64,000 bases of DNA from Paraburkholderia sp. PGU19 (GTDB taxonomy: Bacteria > Pseudomonadota > Gammaproteobacteria > Burkholderiales > Burkholderiaceae). Shown piece after piece: positions 9,195 through 19,136 of the stretch. Within the stretch, counting starts at the first letter, position 1. Each line of letters starts with the position of its first letter. The stretch is taken from positions 1,178,001 through 1,242,000 of the forward strand of contig NZ_AP023180.1 in NCBI RefSeq assembly GCF_013426915.1. Reading direction: 5' to 3'. The notes below the pieces were generated by a model. That model had not been told where the DNA came from. It made no database searches and was given only the letters and a program-made list of their open reading frames with translations. Position numbers and translations under genes: made by a program.

Positions 9195-9293
9195 GATCGC
9201 TCCATTGAATGCCTGTCTGTGTTACCCACTGTTGCGATGCATTCATCGCCGCCAAAAGCACGGCGCCCGAGCCGCGAGCGCCCGCTCATCAGA

Positions 9294-10853
9294 CTATAAA
9301 GCTGCCGCCACCTTCACACCATTGGGACTGCCCAATCCCGTGCAGGCATCCCAGCCGGTCGTCGCGGTATAACTGCCGTTGTTGCCCTGCGTGATGTCGT
9401 TGCAGGCGCCCGCCGCCTTGTACAGCTTCGGATTGACGAAGCCGACGGGCGTGCCCTTCGCGCCGTTGATGCGCGCGATCAGCGCGGCCCACAGCGGCGC
9501 GACGGCGCTGGTGCCGCCGATCACCGTGTTGTTGCCGTCGACGATCACGTCGTAGCCGGTGAGCGGCGACGCGTCGCCCGCCACGTCCGGCACGCCGCGC
9601 CCCGTCAGCGCGCGCTTGCCTTGCGCGCCCGATACGGATAGCCCTTCCTGCCACGCCGGCACGGGGAACGTGCCGCTCACGCCGCCGCCCGACGCGCCGC
9701 CGTTCGCGCCGTCGTTCCACACCACTTCGTGCGAGACCGTTTGCCCCGAGCCTTGCAGGCTGGTACCGCCGCACGCGAGCACGTAAGGGCTCGACGCAGG
9801 GAAATCGACATGGTCGCTGCCGTCGCCCACGCCGTCGCCAGAACCACTGTCGCCCGATGCCGCACAGACAGTCACGCCAACGGCCGCAGCCGATTGCAGC
9901 ACATCGTTGAACGCGTTCATCGACTGCGCGGTCCACACGCTTTCCGGCGCGCCCCAGCTGATCGAAATCACCGACGGCTTGTTGGTGTTGTCATGCACCG
10001 CCCGGCTGACGGCGTCGATAAAGCCCGCGTCGCTGTTGGTCGTGAAGTACACGGCGAGCGTCGCGCCTGGCGCGATCGCGCCGGCGATCTCGACGTCAAG
10101 CGTGACTTCGCCGTCCGGTCCGTTCGGGTCGCCAGTAGGCTGGTTGCCGCCCTGGTCGACACCGACGGCGACGACTTTGGGCGAGCCCACGCCGAGACTC
10201 GAAAAATAGTTGTCGAGGTCGGCCGTGCGATAGCCGCCGCCCAGTTCGATGATGCCGATGCACTGCCCGCTGCCGTCGCCCTGCGGAAAGCGGTACAGCG
10301 AAGCGAGTTGCAACGGCGTGAACGACGACGCCTGCTGCGCCTTCGCCGGCTGGAATGGCGGACGGATGCGGAAATGCGGCCGCGCCTGCGGGCGGTCGTC
10401 CAGACCGAGCACGGCAGTGACGACGCCATGCAGGTCGTCGGGCACGCTGATGACGCCCGTGCGGCCACGAAACTGGCCCATCGTTTGATGCTCGTAGTGC
10501 TGCAGCTGAACGTCGAACGCCTTCTGGAACTGATCGATCTTGCCGCCCAGCACGACGGTGCGCGCCGACGCGTCTTCACGCACGACCGTCAGCCCGTGCT
10601 GCGCAGCGAAGGCCTTCAGTTTTGCAAGGTCTTCCGCCGATGCGCCGAAACGCTGTTCGAGTTCCTCGCGTGTGAGCGGTCTGGCATCCGCCGCACCCGC
10701 TTCGATCTTTTTCATCATCTGGGCGAACTGCTGCTCGTCCTTGCGGCGCAGCACGACGACGACCTGAATCGTTTCTGACGGATCGCACTGCGCGATCACC
10801 TTCGAACCGGGCGCGAGCGTGCGCTCGCTGCCGGGCAATGGATGCTTCGACAT
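9294..10853 (-). CDS. S53-family (sedolisin/kumamolisin-type) serine-carboxyl peptidase
   Basis: The 519-residue protein starts at the ATG at 10853, preceded by GGGAGA at a good distance. Residues 1-160 form the activation prodomain with TVVLGGKIDQFQKAFDVQL. The catalytic domain has Glu249 and Asp253 in GEVTLDVEIAG and Ser449 in GGTSAVAPLW, plus the C-terminal calcium site around DITQG...GWDACTGLGSP. Such enzymes cleave proteins at low pH and mature by removing the prodomain. Like the S10 neighbour it has no evident Sec or Tat signal, so the export route is unclear. A longer reading frame reaches 11054 but lacks coding character. Confidence 0.88.
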   Translation of the reverse strand: MSKHPLPGSERTLAPGSKVIAQCDPSETIQVVVVLRRKDEQQFAQMMKKIEAGAADARPLTREELEQRFGASAEDLAKLKAFAAQHGLTVVREDASARTVVLGGKIDQFQKAFDVQLQHYEHQTMGQFRGRTGVISVPDDLHGVVTAVLGLDDRPQARPHFRIRPPFQPAKAQQASSFTPLQLASLYRFPQGDGSGQCIGIIELGGGYRTADLDNYFSSLGVGSPKVVAVGVDQGGNQPTGDPNGPDGEVTLDVEIAGAIAPGATLAVYFTTNSDAGFIDAVSRAVHDNTNKPSVISISWGAPESVWTAQSMNAFNDVLQSAAAVGVTVCAASGDSGSGDGVGDGSDHVDFPASSPYVLACGGTSLQGSGQTVSHEVVWNDGANGGASGGGVSGTFPVPAWQEGLSVSGAQGKRALTGRGVPDVAGDASPLTGYDVIVDGNNTVIGGTSAVAPLWAALIARINGAKGTPVGFVNPKLYKAAGACNDITQGNNGSYTATTGWDACTGLGSPNGVKVAAAL

Positions 10854-10874
10854 GGTTGCGATTCTCCCTGTGTC

Positions 10875-10908
10875 GACGGGAGTAGGCGCCTGGGCGCTGA
10901 CTCCCGTC
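10875..10908. repeat. dispersed hairpin repeat, single copy
   Basis: GACGGGAGT and ACTCCCGTC flank an inner pair GGCGCC/GGGCGCT, forming an imperfect 34-bp hairpin. The outer arms and the xGCGCx inner stem match the hairpins of the 93-bp repeats at 18937-19122, so this looks like a diverged member of one repeat family. It lies 22 bases upstream of the S53 peptidase start. Confidence 0.5.
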
Positions 10909-11185
10909 TCATCCAGCATGGTTGCGGCGAATGACTCGGAGCCACGCCTTTGATACACGATGCACCGACGGGCGCTCAAGCGCGCCGTCATGGCACGCGG
11001 CAACGACATCCGTCCGACCAATCCATTCGAACACAGTTCCAACGCTTGCGACACCTGGCCGATCGGCTAGCTTCCGGCATGGGTCAACTCGGGGTTACGC
11101 TGCTCCAGCAGCTTTTACGCTGTTGCGTTACGCTATGCGACCGCGTGCCAGAGAGTGCGCGACTCCAGCAATTCAAGGACCCTCC
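10909..11185. other. divergent intergenic region
   Basis: This stretch separates the S53 peptidase from the DUF1993 gene. It contains three TTACGCT words between about 11094 and 11137, but no convincing operator or promoter box. Open frames crossing it show no coding character. Confidence 0.35.
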
Positions 11186-11698
11186 ATGACCATTTCGATG
11201 TTTCAGGCTTCCATCCCCGTGCTGATTCGCGGCCTGACGAACCTGCAGGCCATTCTCGGCAAGGGACAGGCGCACGCGGCAGAAAAACAGATCGACCCGT
11301 CGGTGCTCACGGGCGCGCGTCTCTTTCCGGACATGCATCCGCTGGCCCGTCAGGTGCACATCGCAACGGATACCGCGAAGGGTTGCGCAGCACGGCTGGC
11401 CGGCGTCGAAGCGCCGAAGTTCGACGACGTGGAGTTCACATTCGACGAGTTGAACGCGCGCATTCAGAAAACGATCGATTATCTGAAGGAGTTCAACGCG
11501 GCGCAGATCGACGGCTCGGAGACACGCGCCGTGACGTTGAAGATGCGTAGCGGCCCGGTCGAGTTCACCGGCCAGTCCTATCTGCTCGGCTTCGCGATGC
11601 CGAACTTCTACTTCCACATCACGACGACGTACGACATCCTGCGCCATAACGGCGTCGAACTCGGCAAGCTCGATTTCCTCGGCAAGCCGAACAGCTGA
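11186..11698 (+). CDS. DUF1993 domain protein
   Basis: The 170-residue product opens MTISMFQASIPVLIRGLTNL and carries the DUF1993 pattern of helices, with HPLARQVHIATDTAKGCAARLAG in shortened form and the closing PNFYFHITTTYDILRHNGVELGKLDFLG read in pieces. The family resembles DinB-like four-helix proteins and has no assigned reaction. CAAGGA lies 7 bases before the ATG at 11186, which fixes the start; the open frame runs further upstream without coding character. It is monocistronic here. Confidence 0.85.
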   Translation: MTISMFQASIPVLIRGLTNLQAILGKGQAHAAEKQIDPSVLTGARLFPDMHPLARQVHIATDTAKGCAARLAGVEAPKFDDVEFTFDELNARIQKTIDYLKEFNAAQIDGSETRAVTLKMRSGPVEFTGQSYLLGFAMPNFYFHITTTYDILRHNGVELGKLDFLGKPNS

Positions 11699-11806
11699 AG
11701 CTGAAGGGAAAGATTGGCGAGTGATGCGCGAACCGGTTCTAACCGGGTTCGCGCATTGCGGCTCAAACGCGGAATAGCGCGTGGCATCACGCGACGTGAA
11801 GGGACA

Positions 11807-12127
11807 TCAGACGCGCGGCTGGAACGCAATGATGCCCATGCCCGCCAGTGTCAGCGCGACGCCCGCGAGATCCCATGCGCTCGGACGCACATGGTCGACG
11901 CACCATAGCCAGAGAATCGCCACGGCCACGTAGACGCCGCCGTATGCAGCATAGACGCGGCCCGCCGCCGCGCCATGAAAGGTCAGCAGCCACGCGAACA
12001 GCGCGAGGCTCAACGCGCCCGGCAACAACAGCCACGTGGGGCCGCCGTCCTTGAGCCAGCGCCAGGGCAGATAGCAGCCGACAATCTCGGCGATCGCGGT
12101 CACAACGTAGAGCAACAGGGTCTTCAT
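11807..12127 (-). CDS. YnfA/UPF0060 family membrane protein
   Basis: The 106-residue product has four membrane helices typical of Ynf[21 protein letters not shown], then [20 protein letters not shown], then a [20 protein letters not shown] segment, and a final [15 protein letters not shown]. The family is related to small multidrug resistance transporters. It acts in the inner membrane, and the natural substrate is unproven. It is convergent with the DUF1993 gene. Confidence 0.88.
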   Translation of the reverse strand: MKTLLLYVVTAIAEIVGCYLPWRWLKDGGPTWLLLPGALSLALFAWLLTFHGAAAGRVYAAYGGVYVAVAILWLWCVDHVRPSAWDLAGVALTLAGMGIIAFQPRV

Positions 12128-12277
12128 CGGCAGGATTGAGGTGATCGGTCAATGCGGCTTCAAGGCTTAGGCCGTGCAGTCTATCGCCTTTATTAACACA
12201 ATCACTTTGCCGGCCGGCGGCGCACCATGCGACATTGACCTTTCATCCTCCATTCAAACGATCACGAGCACGCCAGC

Positions 12278-12451
12278 ATGAGTGTCAAATCGCCCTGTAT
12301 CGACATCTGCAAGTTCGACAGCAAGACCGGCTATTGCATTGGTTGCCTGCGCACGAAGGAGGAATGCAAAGGCTGGAAGAAGATGAAGGACAAGCATCGC
12401 CGCAAGGTCATCGACCAGAAGCCGGAACGCGCGGTGATGGTCCGCAAATAA
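12278..12451 (+). CDS. DUF1289 small cysteine-rich protein
   Basis: This 57-residue gene starts at the ATG at 12278. The product reads MSVKSPCIDICKFDSKTGYC and continues IGCLRTKEECKGWKKM, showing the DUF1289 pattern SPCIxIC...GxCxGCxRTxxE. Five cysteines suggest a metal-binding knuckle. Function is unknown; in other genomes such genes often sit next to metabolic or [Fe-S]-related genes. It is convergent with the LysE gene, 31 bases away. Confidence 0.85.
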   Translation: MSVKSPCIDICKFDSKTGYCIGCLRTKEECKGWKKMKDKHRRKVIDQKPERAVMVRK

Positions 12452-12482
12452 GCACGCAACGCGGGCGCGCTTCACAGGCACA

Positions 12483-13112
12483 TCAATCGAGCGACAGGCG
12501 CAGCGCAAAACCGATCAGCGCGGCGGAGAACGTCCAGCGCTGCACAGACTGCGCGAGCGGATGCGCGCGCACCCAGCCAGCAATCCGCGCGGCGCCGATT
12601 GCGTAGACAGCGTCGAAACACGCGCCGAGCACGACCAGCACGACACCCAGTTCGACCATCTGCCACGCGACAGGCCCCGCTTCCGGACGCACGAACTGCG
12701 GCAACAGCACCGAACAGAACAGCAGCGCCTTCGGGTTCAGCAGATTCGTGAACAACCCTTTGACGAACGCCGTCCGCAACGCGCCGTCGTCGCCTGTCTG
12801 CACGCCGCTCGACGGCAGCGCGAACATCGGCGAGCGGAAAATCTGCACGGCCACCCAAGCCAGATAGATTGCGCCGCCATAGCGCACCACTTCGTAGAGC
12901 CACGGCGCGTTGCGCAGCAGCGCGGCGACGCCGCAAGCGGACAGCGTGACATGCGTCGCGCGCGAAAGACCAAGGCCGACGGCGGCGGCGAAACCATTGC
13001 GCGCGCCGCGTCCGATGCTCGTCTGCAGCACCAGCGCCATGTCCGGTCCGGGCAGCGCAAACACCACGACCAGGGCCGTGACATACATGATCAGAAGATG
13101 AGCGGAAATCAT
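12483..13112 (-). CDS. LysE/RhtB-family amino-acid exporter
   Basis: The 209-residue product starts at MISAHLLIMYVTALVVVFA (ATG at 13112, GAGG six bases upstream; an in-frame ATG at 13136 is less likely). It has six hydrophobic helices and the family motifs LPGPDMALVLQTSIGRGARN and NLLNPKALLFCSVLLPQF. These proteins export amino acids or analogues by proton antiport. The AsnC/Lrp gene is divergent from it across a 134-base spacer, a very common pairing in which the regulator senses the exported amino acid and controls the exporter. Confidence 0.9.
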   Translation of the reverse strand: MISAHLLIMYVTALVVVFALPGPDMALVLQTSIGRGARNGFAAAVGLGLSRATHVTLSACGVAALLRNAPWLYEVVRYGGAIYLAWVAVQIFRSPMFALPSSGVQTGDDGALRTAFVKGLFTNLLNPKALLFCSVLLPQFVRPEAGPVAWQMVELGVVLVVLGACFDAVYAIGAARIAGWVRAHPLAQSVQRWTFSAALIGFALRLSLD

Positions 13113-13164
13113 GGTGAACCTCACGTTTCGAGGCATTCATGATGCATTCGAGTGAGTAGCGAAT

Positions 13165-13206
13165 ATTGGCGATTTTCTACCACTCAGCATCACGAATTGG
13201 CGGATT
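13165..13206. promoter_or_regulatory. direct repeat in the exporter/AsnC intergenic region
   Basis: ATTGGCGATT (from 13165) and ATTGGCGGATT (from 13196) are direct repeats 31 bases apart, about three helical turns, between the divergent LysE and AsnC/Lrp genes. This spacing suits wrapping by an Lrp-type octamer. The role is inferred from position only. Confidence 0.35.
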
Positions 13207-13246
13207 ACCCTAAAATATCTCCATCCCTAAAAGGTTTCCGCTCATC

Positions 13247-13711
13247 ATGAACGAACTCGACAAAATAGACCGCGCCATCCTCGCCGCGTTGCAATCGGAC
13301 GGCCGCATGTCCAACGCGAAACTCGCCGACACGGTCGGCCTCAGCGAAACGCCCTGCGCGCGACGGCTCAAGCGCCTCGAAAACGACGGGTATATCGAGC
13401 GGTATCGCGCGATGCTGTCGCGCTCGGCGCTCGGATATGGCGTCGTGGCGTTCGTGTACGTGCGCTTTGCCGTGCACGATCGCGCCACCGCGACGCGCTT
13501 CGAGCGCGAGGTGCTGGCGATCCCGCGCATCCTGTCGTGCCACAACGTATCGGGCAGCGCCGATTACGTGCTGCAGGTGGTCGCGCGCGATCTCGACGAT
13601 TACGGCACGTTCATGCGCGACGAGATGCGCAGCTTGCCGGGCGTGACGTCGGTGGAATCGTCGCTGTCGCTGCGCGAGGTGAAGGCGAACGGCGGCTTGC
13701 CCTTGAGCTGA
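13247..13711 (+). CDS. AsnC/Lrp-family transcriptional regulator
   Basis: The 154-residue product has the N-terminal winged HTH (LDKIDRAILAALQSDGRMSN, then LADTVGLSETPCARRLKRLE) and the C-terminal RAM ligand-binding domain (VAFVYVRFAVHD to SVESSLSLREVK), including the G-x-x-D turn SGSADYVLQVVA. Members form octamers and respond to amino acids. The divergent LysE-type exporter is the likely target. The start at 13247 directly precedes the HTH. Confidence 0.9.
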   Translation: MNELDKIDRAILAALQSDGRMSNAKLADTVGLSETPCARRLKRLENDGYIERYRAMLSRSALGYGVVAFVYVRFAVHDRATATRFEREVLAIPRILSCHNVSGSADYVLQVVARDLDDYGTFMRDEMRSLPGVTSVESSLSLREVKANGGLPLS

Positions 13712-13800
13712 ACCATGCGACGCAGAGCGCGAAATGCGCGGCGAGTCATGGCATAGTGAGCGCCTCGCCGTCCCGGCACGATGAATCACGGAGCATTGGC

Positions 13801-14034
13801 ATGGACCACGCAGCAGCGCGAGCCGAAGAAACCCGCGCCATGGAGCGCGTTCTGAACGCAACGAAACAGGTGCAGACGGCGTTCGCCGCGCTGCAGTCGC
13901 AATTCCCGCCGGACGGCAGCGGTCGACCATCGCAGATCGCGTTGCAGACTTTCGACGCCGCGCTGCAAGAACTCGAAGACGCCCAATCCGAATTCGACAC
14001 GATCCTCAACGATCTGCTTGACGGCAACCGCTGA
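13801..14034 (+). CDS. small hypothetical helical protein
   Basis: The 77-residue product is rich in Ala, Gln and Glu, without signal peptide or membrane helix, and predicted by eye to be two or three helices (EETRAMERVLNATKQVQTAF and LQTFDAALQELEDAQSEFD). CGGAG lies 9 bases before the ATG at 13801. I do not recognise a family. The composition could fit a small coiled-coil protein. Confidence 0.5.
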   Translation: MDHAAARAEETRAMERVLNATKQVQTAFAALQSQFPPDGSGRPSQIALQTFDAALQELEDAQSEFDTILNDLLDGNR

Positions 14035-14270
14035 GCCGACTACGCGCCGGGCGGCTGATGACGTCCGGCGTAACGCGCGGTGTGGGCATATCCGGATGCC
14101 TCTGACGGGCGCCGCGGTAAAGGCGGGCGTTGCCGGGACTGACAGTTAGTTGCGATTGCAGAAGCCCGCGATCATCACTACCGTGAATGGCAGCGGATTC
14201 AATAAATAAACTTCAGGAATACATCCGCCGCCGCTAAGCTGGCTTCACCTCTTCCAAGGCGAAGCATGTG

Positions 14271-14945
14271 ATGGCGGAACTCTATCTGGTACGGCATGGC
14301 CAGGCGTCCCTCGGCGCCGACGACTACGACCGGCTTTCAGACGTAGGCGAACAGCAAGGCATCTGGCTCGGCGAATACTTCGCGCAGCGCGATATCGCGT
14401 TTGACCGCGTGATGACGGGCACGCTGCGCCGCCATGCGCAGACCCTTGATGCAATCCGGCGCGGCCTCGGTGAGGCGCGTATCGATTGCGAGATCCATCC
14501 TGGGCTCGACGAATACGACTTCCACGCATTGTTTCGCGCGCTTGGTGACGAGCACAGCGCGTTGGCCGAACGCGCCACGCGCAGTCCACGCGATTTCTTC
14601 AAGGCTTTGCGCGAAGTCCTGCAACTGTGGACGCAAGGCGCGCTCGACGGCCGCGCACCCGAAACATGGGACGCGTTCCAGCAACGCGTCTCCGACGCGC
14701 GCGCCGCGATCCAGCAAGGCAGCGGCCAGCGCGTGCTGGTCGTGAGTTCCGGCGGCGTGATCGCCGCGTTGACGCAGCAGGTCTTGCAGGCGCCCGCCGC
14801 CACGGCCATCGCGCTGAACATGCAGATACGCAACAGCAGCGTCAGTCACTACTTCTTCAATCGCGGCATGCTGCATCTGTCGAGCTTCAACGGCATCGGC
14901 CATCTCGACGATCCGCAGCGCAGCGCCTTTCAGACCTATGGCTAA
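14271..14945 (+). CDS. histidine phosphatase superfamily protein (phosphoglycerate-mutase-like)
   Basis: The 224-residue product opens MAELYLVRHGQAS, with the RHG catalytic His motif. The second family histidine region is less clear, because the C-terminal strand reads VLVVSSGGVIAALTQQVL and the usual HGG His is replaced by Ser. The Arg pocket GTLRRHAQTLDAI is present. Activity as a phosphomonoesterase may therefore be altered. A GTG directly upstream (14268) is an alternative start. The stop overlaps the start of the APH-like kinase gene by 8 bases, so the two genes are translationally coupled in the acyl-CoA operon. Confidence 0.8.
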   Translation: MAELYLVRHGQASLGADDYDRLSDVGEQQGIWLGEYFAQRDIAFDRVMTGTLRRHAQTLDAIRRGLGEARIDCEIHPGLDEYDFHALFRALGDEHSALAERATRSPRDFFKALREVLQLWTQGALDGRAPETWDAFQQRVSDARAAIQQGSGQRVLVVSSGGVIAALTQQVLQAPAATAIALNMQIRNSSVSHYFFNRGMLHLSSFNGIGHLDDPQRSAFQTYG

Positions 14946-15999
14946 TCCAGGGCTTAACGCATCGAACGATATGACTTGCGATCACCACGACACCACGCTC
15001 GACCTCGACCGTCTTGCACGATATCTGGAGCAACACGTCGCGGGCTTTCGCGGCCCGTTGCGTGCGACGAAGTTCGCAGGCGGCCAGTCCAATCCGACTT
15101 ATCTGCTCGACGCGCAGAGTGGCCGCTACGTGCTGCGCCGCCAGCCGCCCGGACAGTTGCTGAAATCGGCGCATGCCGTCGACCGCGAATTCCGCGTGCT
15201 GAGCGCGCTCGCCGATACGCCCGTGCCGGTTGCACGCGCCTGGCATCTGTGCGAGGACCGCGATGTACTCGGCAGCATGTTCTACGTGATGAGCTACGAG
15301 GAAGGCCGGATCTTCTGGAACCCGGCGTTGCCCGAAGTGGAGCGCGACGGACGGCGCGACTATTACGCGTCGATCGTGAAGACGCTCGCAGCGTTGCATG
15401 ACGTCGATCCGCAAGCAGTGGGACTCGCCGACTACGGACGCGCGGGCAATTACTTCGAGCGTCAGATTGGTATATGGACGAAACAGTACCGCGCCGCCGA
15501 AACGCAACGCATCGACGCGATGGAAGCGCTGATCGACTGGCTGCCCGCGCACTGCCCTGCCGATGCGCTGCGCGCCTCGCTCGTGCATGGCGACTTTCGC
15601 ATCGACAACCTGATCTTCGCGAGCGACGCGCCACGAGTACGCGCGATTCTCGACTGGGAACTGTCGACGCTGGGCAATCCGCTCGCCGATCTTGCGTACT
15701 TCTGCATGTGCTTGCGGCTGCCCGCGCACGGTCATATCACAGGATTGCGCGGACAGGATCGCGCTGTTCTGGGTGTGCCTGACGAAGAAGAAATCATCGC
15801 CCAGTATTGCGCGCTGCGCGGACTGCCCGCGATCGACAACTGGCCGTTCTACCTTGCGTTCAGCTTCTTCCGGCTTGCGTCGATTGCGCAGGGCGTGAAG
15901 GCGCGCGCACTGCAAGGCAATGCATCGAGTGCGGAGGCACATCAGGTTGGCGCGATGGTCGAGCCGCTCGCGCAACTGGCGGCCGAGTTGATCGCTTAA
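14938..15999 (+). CDS. APH-family phosphotransferase (ACAD10/11-like)
   Basis: The 353-residue product is an aminoglycoside-phosphotransferase-fold kinase. It has the nucleotide lysine strand in YVLRRQPPGQLLKSAHAVDR, the catalytic loop LVHGDFRIDNLIF, and the metal motif ILDWELSTLGNPLADLAYF. Close relatives are fused or linked to acyl-CoA dehydrogenases (ACAD10/ACAD11 type), where the kinase phosphorylates 4-hydroxyacyl-CoA. The acyl-CoA dehydrogenase and SDR downstream support such a role in oxidation of hydroxylated fatty acids. It overlaps the phosphatase stop by 8 bases. An internal ATG at 14971 is an alternative start. Confidence 0.88.
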   Translation: MANPGLNASNDMTCDHHDTTLDLDRLARYLEQHVAGFRGPLRATKFAGGQSNPTYLLDAQSGRYVLRRQPPGQLLKSAHAVDREFRVLSALADTPVPVARAWHLCEDRDVLGSMFYVMSYEEGRIFWNPALPEVERDGRRDYYASIVKTLAALHDVDPQAVGLADYGRAGNYFERQIGIWTKQYRAAETQRIDAMEALIDWLPAHCPADALRASLVHGDFRIDNLIFASDAPRVRAILDWELSTLGNPLADLAYFCMCLRLPAHGHITGLRGQDRAVLGVPDEEEIIAQYCALRGLPAIDNWPFYLAFSFFRLASIAQGVKARALQGNASSAEAHQVGAMVEPLAQLAAELIA

Positions 16000-16041
16000 G
16001 CATTGAACACAATTATCGACGAGAACATGAAGGAGACGACA

Positions 16042-16806
16042 TTGAGCACGAACCTATTTGACCTGACGGACCGTATTGCACTCGTGACGGGCGCGAGCCG
16101 TGGCATTGGCGAAGCGATCGCCAGGCTGCTCGCGCAGCAGGGCGCGCATGTGATTGTGTCGAGCCGCAAGCTCGAAGAATGTGAGCATGTCGCGGCGGAT
16201 ATCCGCGCGGCGGGCGGGAGTGCTGAAGCGTTTGCGTGTCACGTGGGGCGCATGGAGGACATTGAGGCGACATTCGCGCATATTCGCGAGAAGCATGGGC
16301 GGCTGGATATTCTCGTGAATAACGCTGCCGCGAATCCTTACTTTGGGCATGTTCTCGATACGGATCTTGCTGCTTACAACAAGACTGTCGAGGTTAATGT
16401 GCGTGGGTACTTTTTTATGTCGGTGGAAGCGGGCAAGCTGATGAAAGAGCGAGGACGCGGCGCGATTGTTAATACGGCGTCTGTCAACGCGCTAAGGCCT
16501 GGCGACATGCAAGGGATTTATTCGATCACCAAGGCGGCTGTTGTCAACATGACCAAGGTGTTTGCCAAGGAATGTGGGCCGCTCGGGATTCGCGTTAATG
16601 CTCTGTTGCCTGGGCTTACCAGGACCAAATTTGCTGGCGCGCTGTTTGAGAACAAGGATATCTATGACCAATGGGTCAATAGTATTCCGCTGCGCCGGCA
16701 TGGGGAGCCTTCTGAAATGGCAGGGACGGTGTTGTATCTGGTTTCTGATGCTGCCAGCTATACGAATGGGGAATGTATTGTTGTTGATGGAGGACTGACC
16801 GTCTAG
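16042..16806 (+). CDS. short-chain dehydrogenase/reductase (probable TTG start)
   Basis: The product is a classical SDR: the NAD(P) glycine motif GASRGIGEAIA, the NNAA core motif, catalytic Ser in NTASVNALRP, and YSITK with the catalytic Tyr and Lys. The C-terminus ends NGECIVVDGGLTV. AAGGAG at 16030-16035 is 6 bases before a TTG at 16042, giving the typical N-terminus STNLFDLTDRIALVTG; the ATG at 16003 has no matching ribosome site. It lies 42 bases after the APH-like kinase and probably oxidises a hydroxyacyl intermediate of the same pathway. From about 16300 on, codon use is less GC-biased at third positions than in neighbours. Confidence 0.85.
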   Translation: MSTNLFDLTDRIALVTGASRGIGEAIARLLAQQGAHVIVSSRKLEECEHVAADIRAAGGSAEAFACHVGRMEDIEATFAHIREKHGRLDILVNNAAANPYFGHVLDTDLAAYNKTVEVNVRGYFFMSVEAGKLMKERGRGAIVNTASVNALRPGDMQGIYSITKAAVVNMTKVFAKECGPLGIRVNALLPGLTRTKFAGALFENKDIYDQWVNSIPLRRHGEPSEMAGTVLYLVSDAASYTNGECIVVDGGLTV

Positions 16807-16841
16807 GGTTTTTTTGGGGTTTGGATTTATTGGCCCTTGCG

Positions 16842-17498
16842 CTGGCATCCGCGTTTTGTTATCTAGCTTCACGCGTTGCCCCTGTGCGGGGCGGCACCTA
16901 CTTTTCTTTGCCGCCGCAAAGAAAAGTAGGTAAAAGAAAGCGGCTCACACCGCCAGTTCTTGTGTTTGCCTGAGGGCCCCCAACCGGTCTTACGCTTCAC
17001 GCGGCGGCGCGTTTGTTTGCTTGCGTTGCCAACGCACTGAATTGACGCATCACCCGCTTCGGATACCAGTACTCGGGCAAGCGGTAGCGAAAGGTATGCG
17101 CCGCCCAGGTGGCAAACTGTGTGTAGGTAATCGCGTCGTAAAGCGTGGCGCTCTTACAGGGTGGAACGCGTGCGCTATCGGTCCGGAGTAAGGCGTGCGA
17201 GGCACTACAGCCTACACACAGTTTGCCACCTGGGCGGCGGCGGACTATCTGGCACGGCGTGTTGCTACGCGGGGGTGTGAAGCGGGTGAGGCGCACCGCA
17301 AGAGCGCTGGCAACGAACGTGGGTCACGTGATTGCCGTGTGAAGCGTAAGACCGGTTGGGGGCCCTCAGGCAGGAAGAAGGGTTGGCGGTGTTAGCCGCT
17401 TTCTTTTGCCTACTTTTTCTTTGCGGCGGCAAAGAAAAGTAGGTGCCGCCCCGCACAGGGGCGACGCGTGAAGCACGCTAGCGAATCGCGGATGCCAG
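16842..17498. repeat. 656-bp palindromic repeat element, copy A
   Basis: The element begins CTGGCATCC and ends with the complement GGATGCCAG. Its left and right halves are largely inverted copies: each arm carries CCCCTGTGCGGGGC, a hairpin CCTACTTTTCTTTGC/GCAAAGAAAAGTAGG, and GGGCCCCCAACCGGTCTTACG or its complement. A nested inverted repeat (CCCAGGTGGCAAACTGTGTG and its complement) lies at the centre, with non-repeated bases between. No gene is present. It separates the SDR and acyl-CoA dehydrogenase genes of one probable operon. After it, bases 17502-17638 contain a second partial copy of the terminal arm near 17541 and three AAGCACC words. Confidence 0.85.
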
Positions 17499-17638
17499 CG
17501 CAAAAGCCAGAACAACCAAACCAACCGCACCAGGAAAACAAATCGCGGATGCCAGCGCAAAGGCAAACACCCAACACCAGCGCTCGCGCACCAACTACCA
17601 AGCACCAAGCACCAAGCACCAAACAGAGGAAACACATC

Positions 17639-18889
<1,251 letters not shown>

Positions 18890-18936
18890 ATGCGCACACG
18901 GACGCAACGCATCGATGCCCTCGCTTATCATGTCCA

Positions 18937-19122
18937 CTCGCCGTGGGGCCGGTGTAGGCGCTAAAGCGCCAACGCCGGCCGACACGCCATGGGACGGGAG
19001 TAAGCGCTAAAGCGCTAACTCCCCCTCGACTCGCCGTGGGGCCGGTGTAGGCGCTAAAGCGCCAACGCCGGCCGACACGCCGTGGGACGGGAGTAAGCGC
19101 TAAAGCGCTAACTCCCGTCGAC
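18937..19122. repeat. two tandem copies of a 93-bp repeat, each with two hairpins
   Basis: The segment starting CTCGCCGTGGGGCC at 18937 recurs at 19030, a 93-base period with few changes. Each unit contains one hairpin built on GGCCGG...GGCGCT-AA-AGCGCC...CCGGCC and one on GGGAGT-A-AGCGCT-AA-AGCGCT-A-ACTCCC. It fills the spacer between the acyl-CoA dehydrogenase and the LysR gene and ends 14 bases before the LysR start, so transcription of LysR must cross or start in it. Confidence 0.85.
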
Positions 19123-19136
19123 AAGGAAACTCCGCG

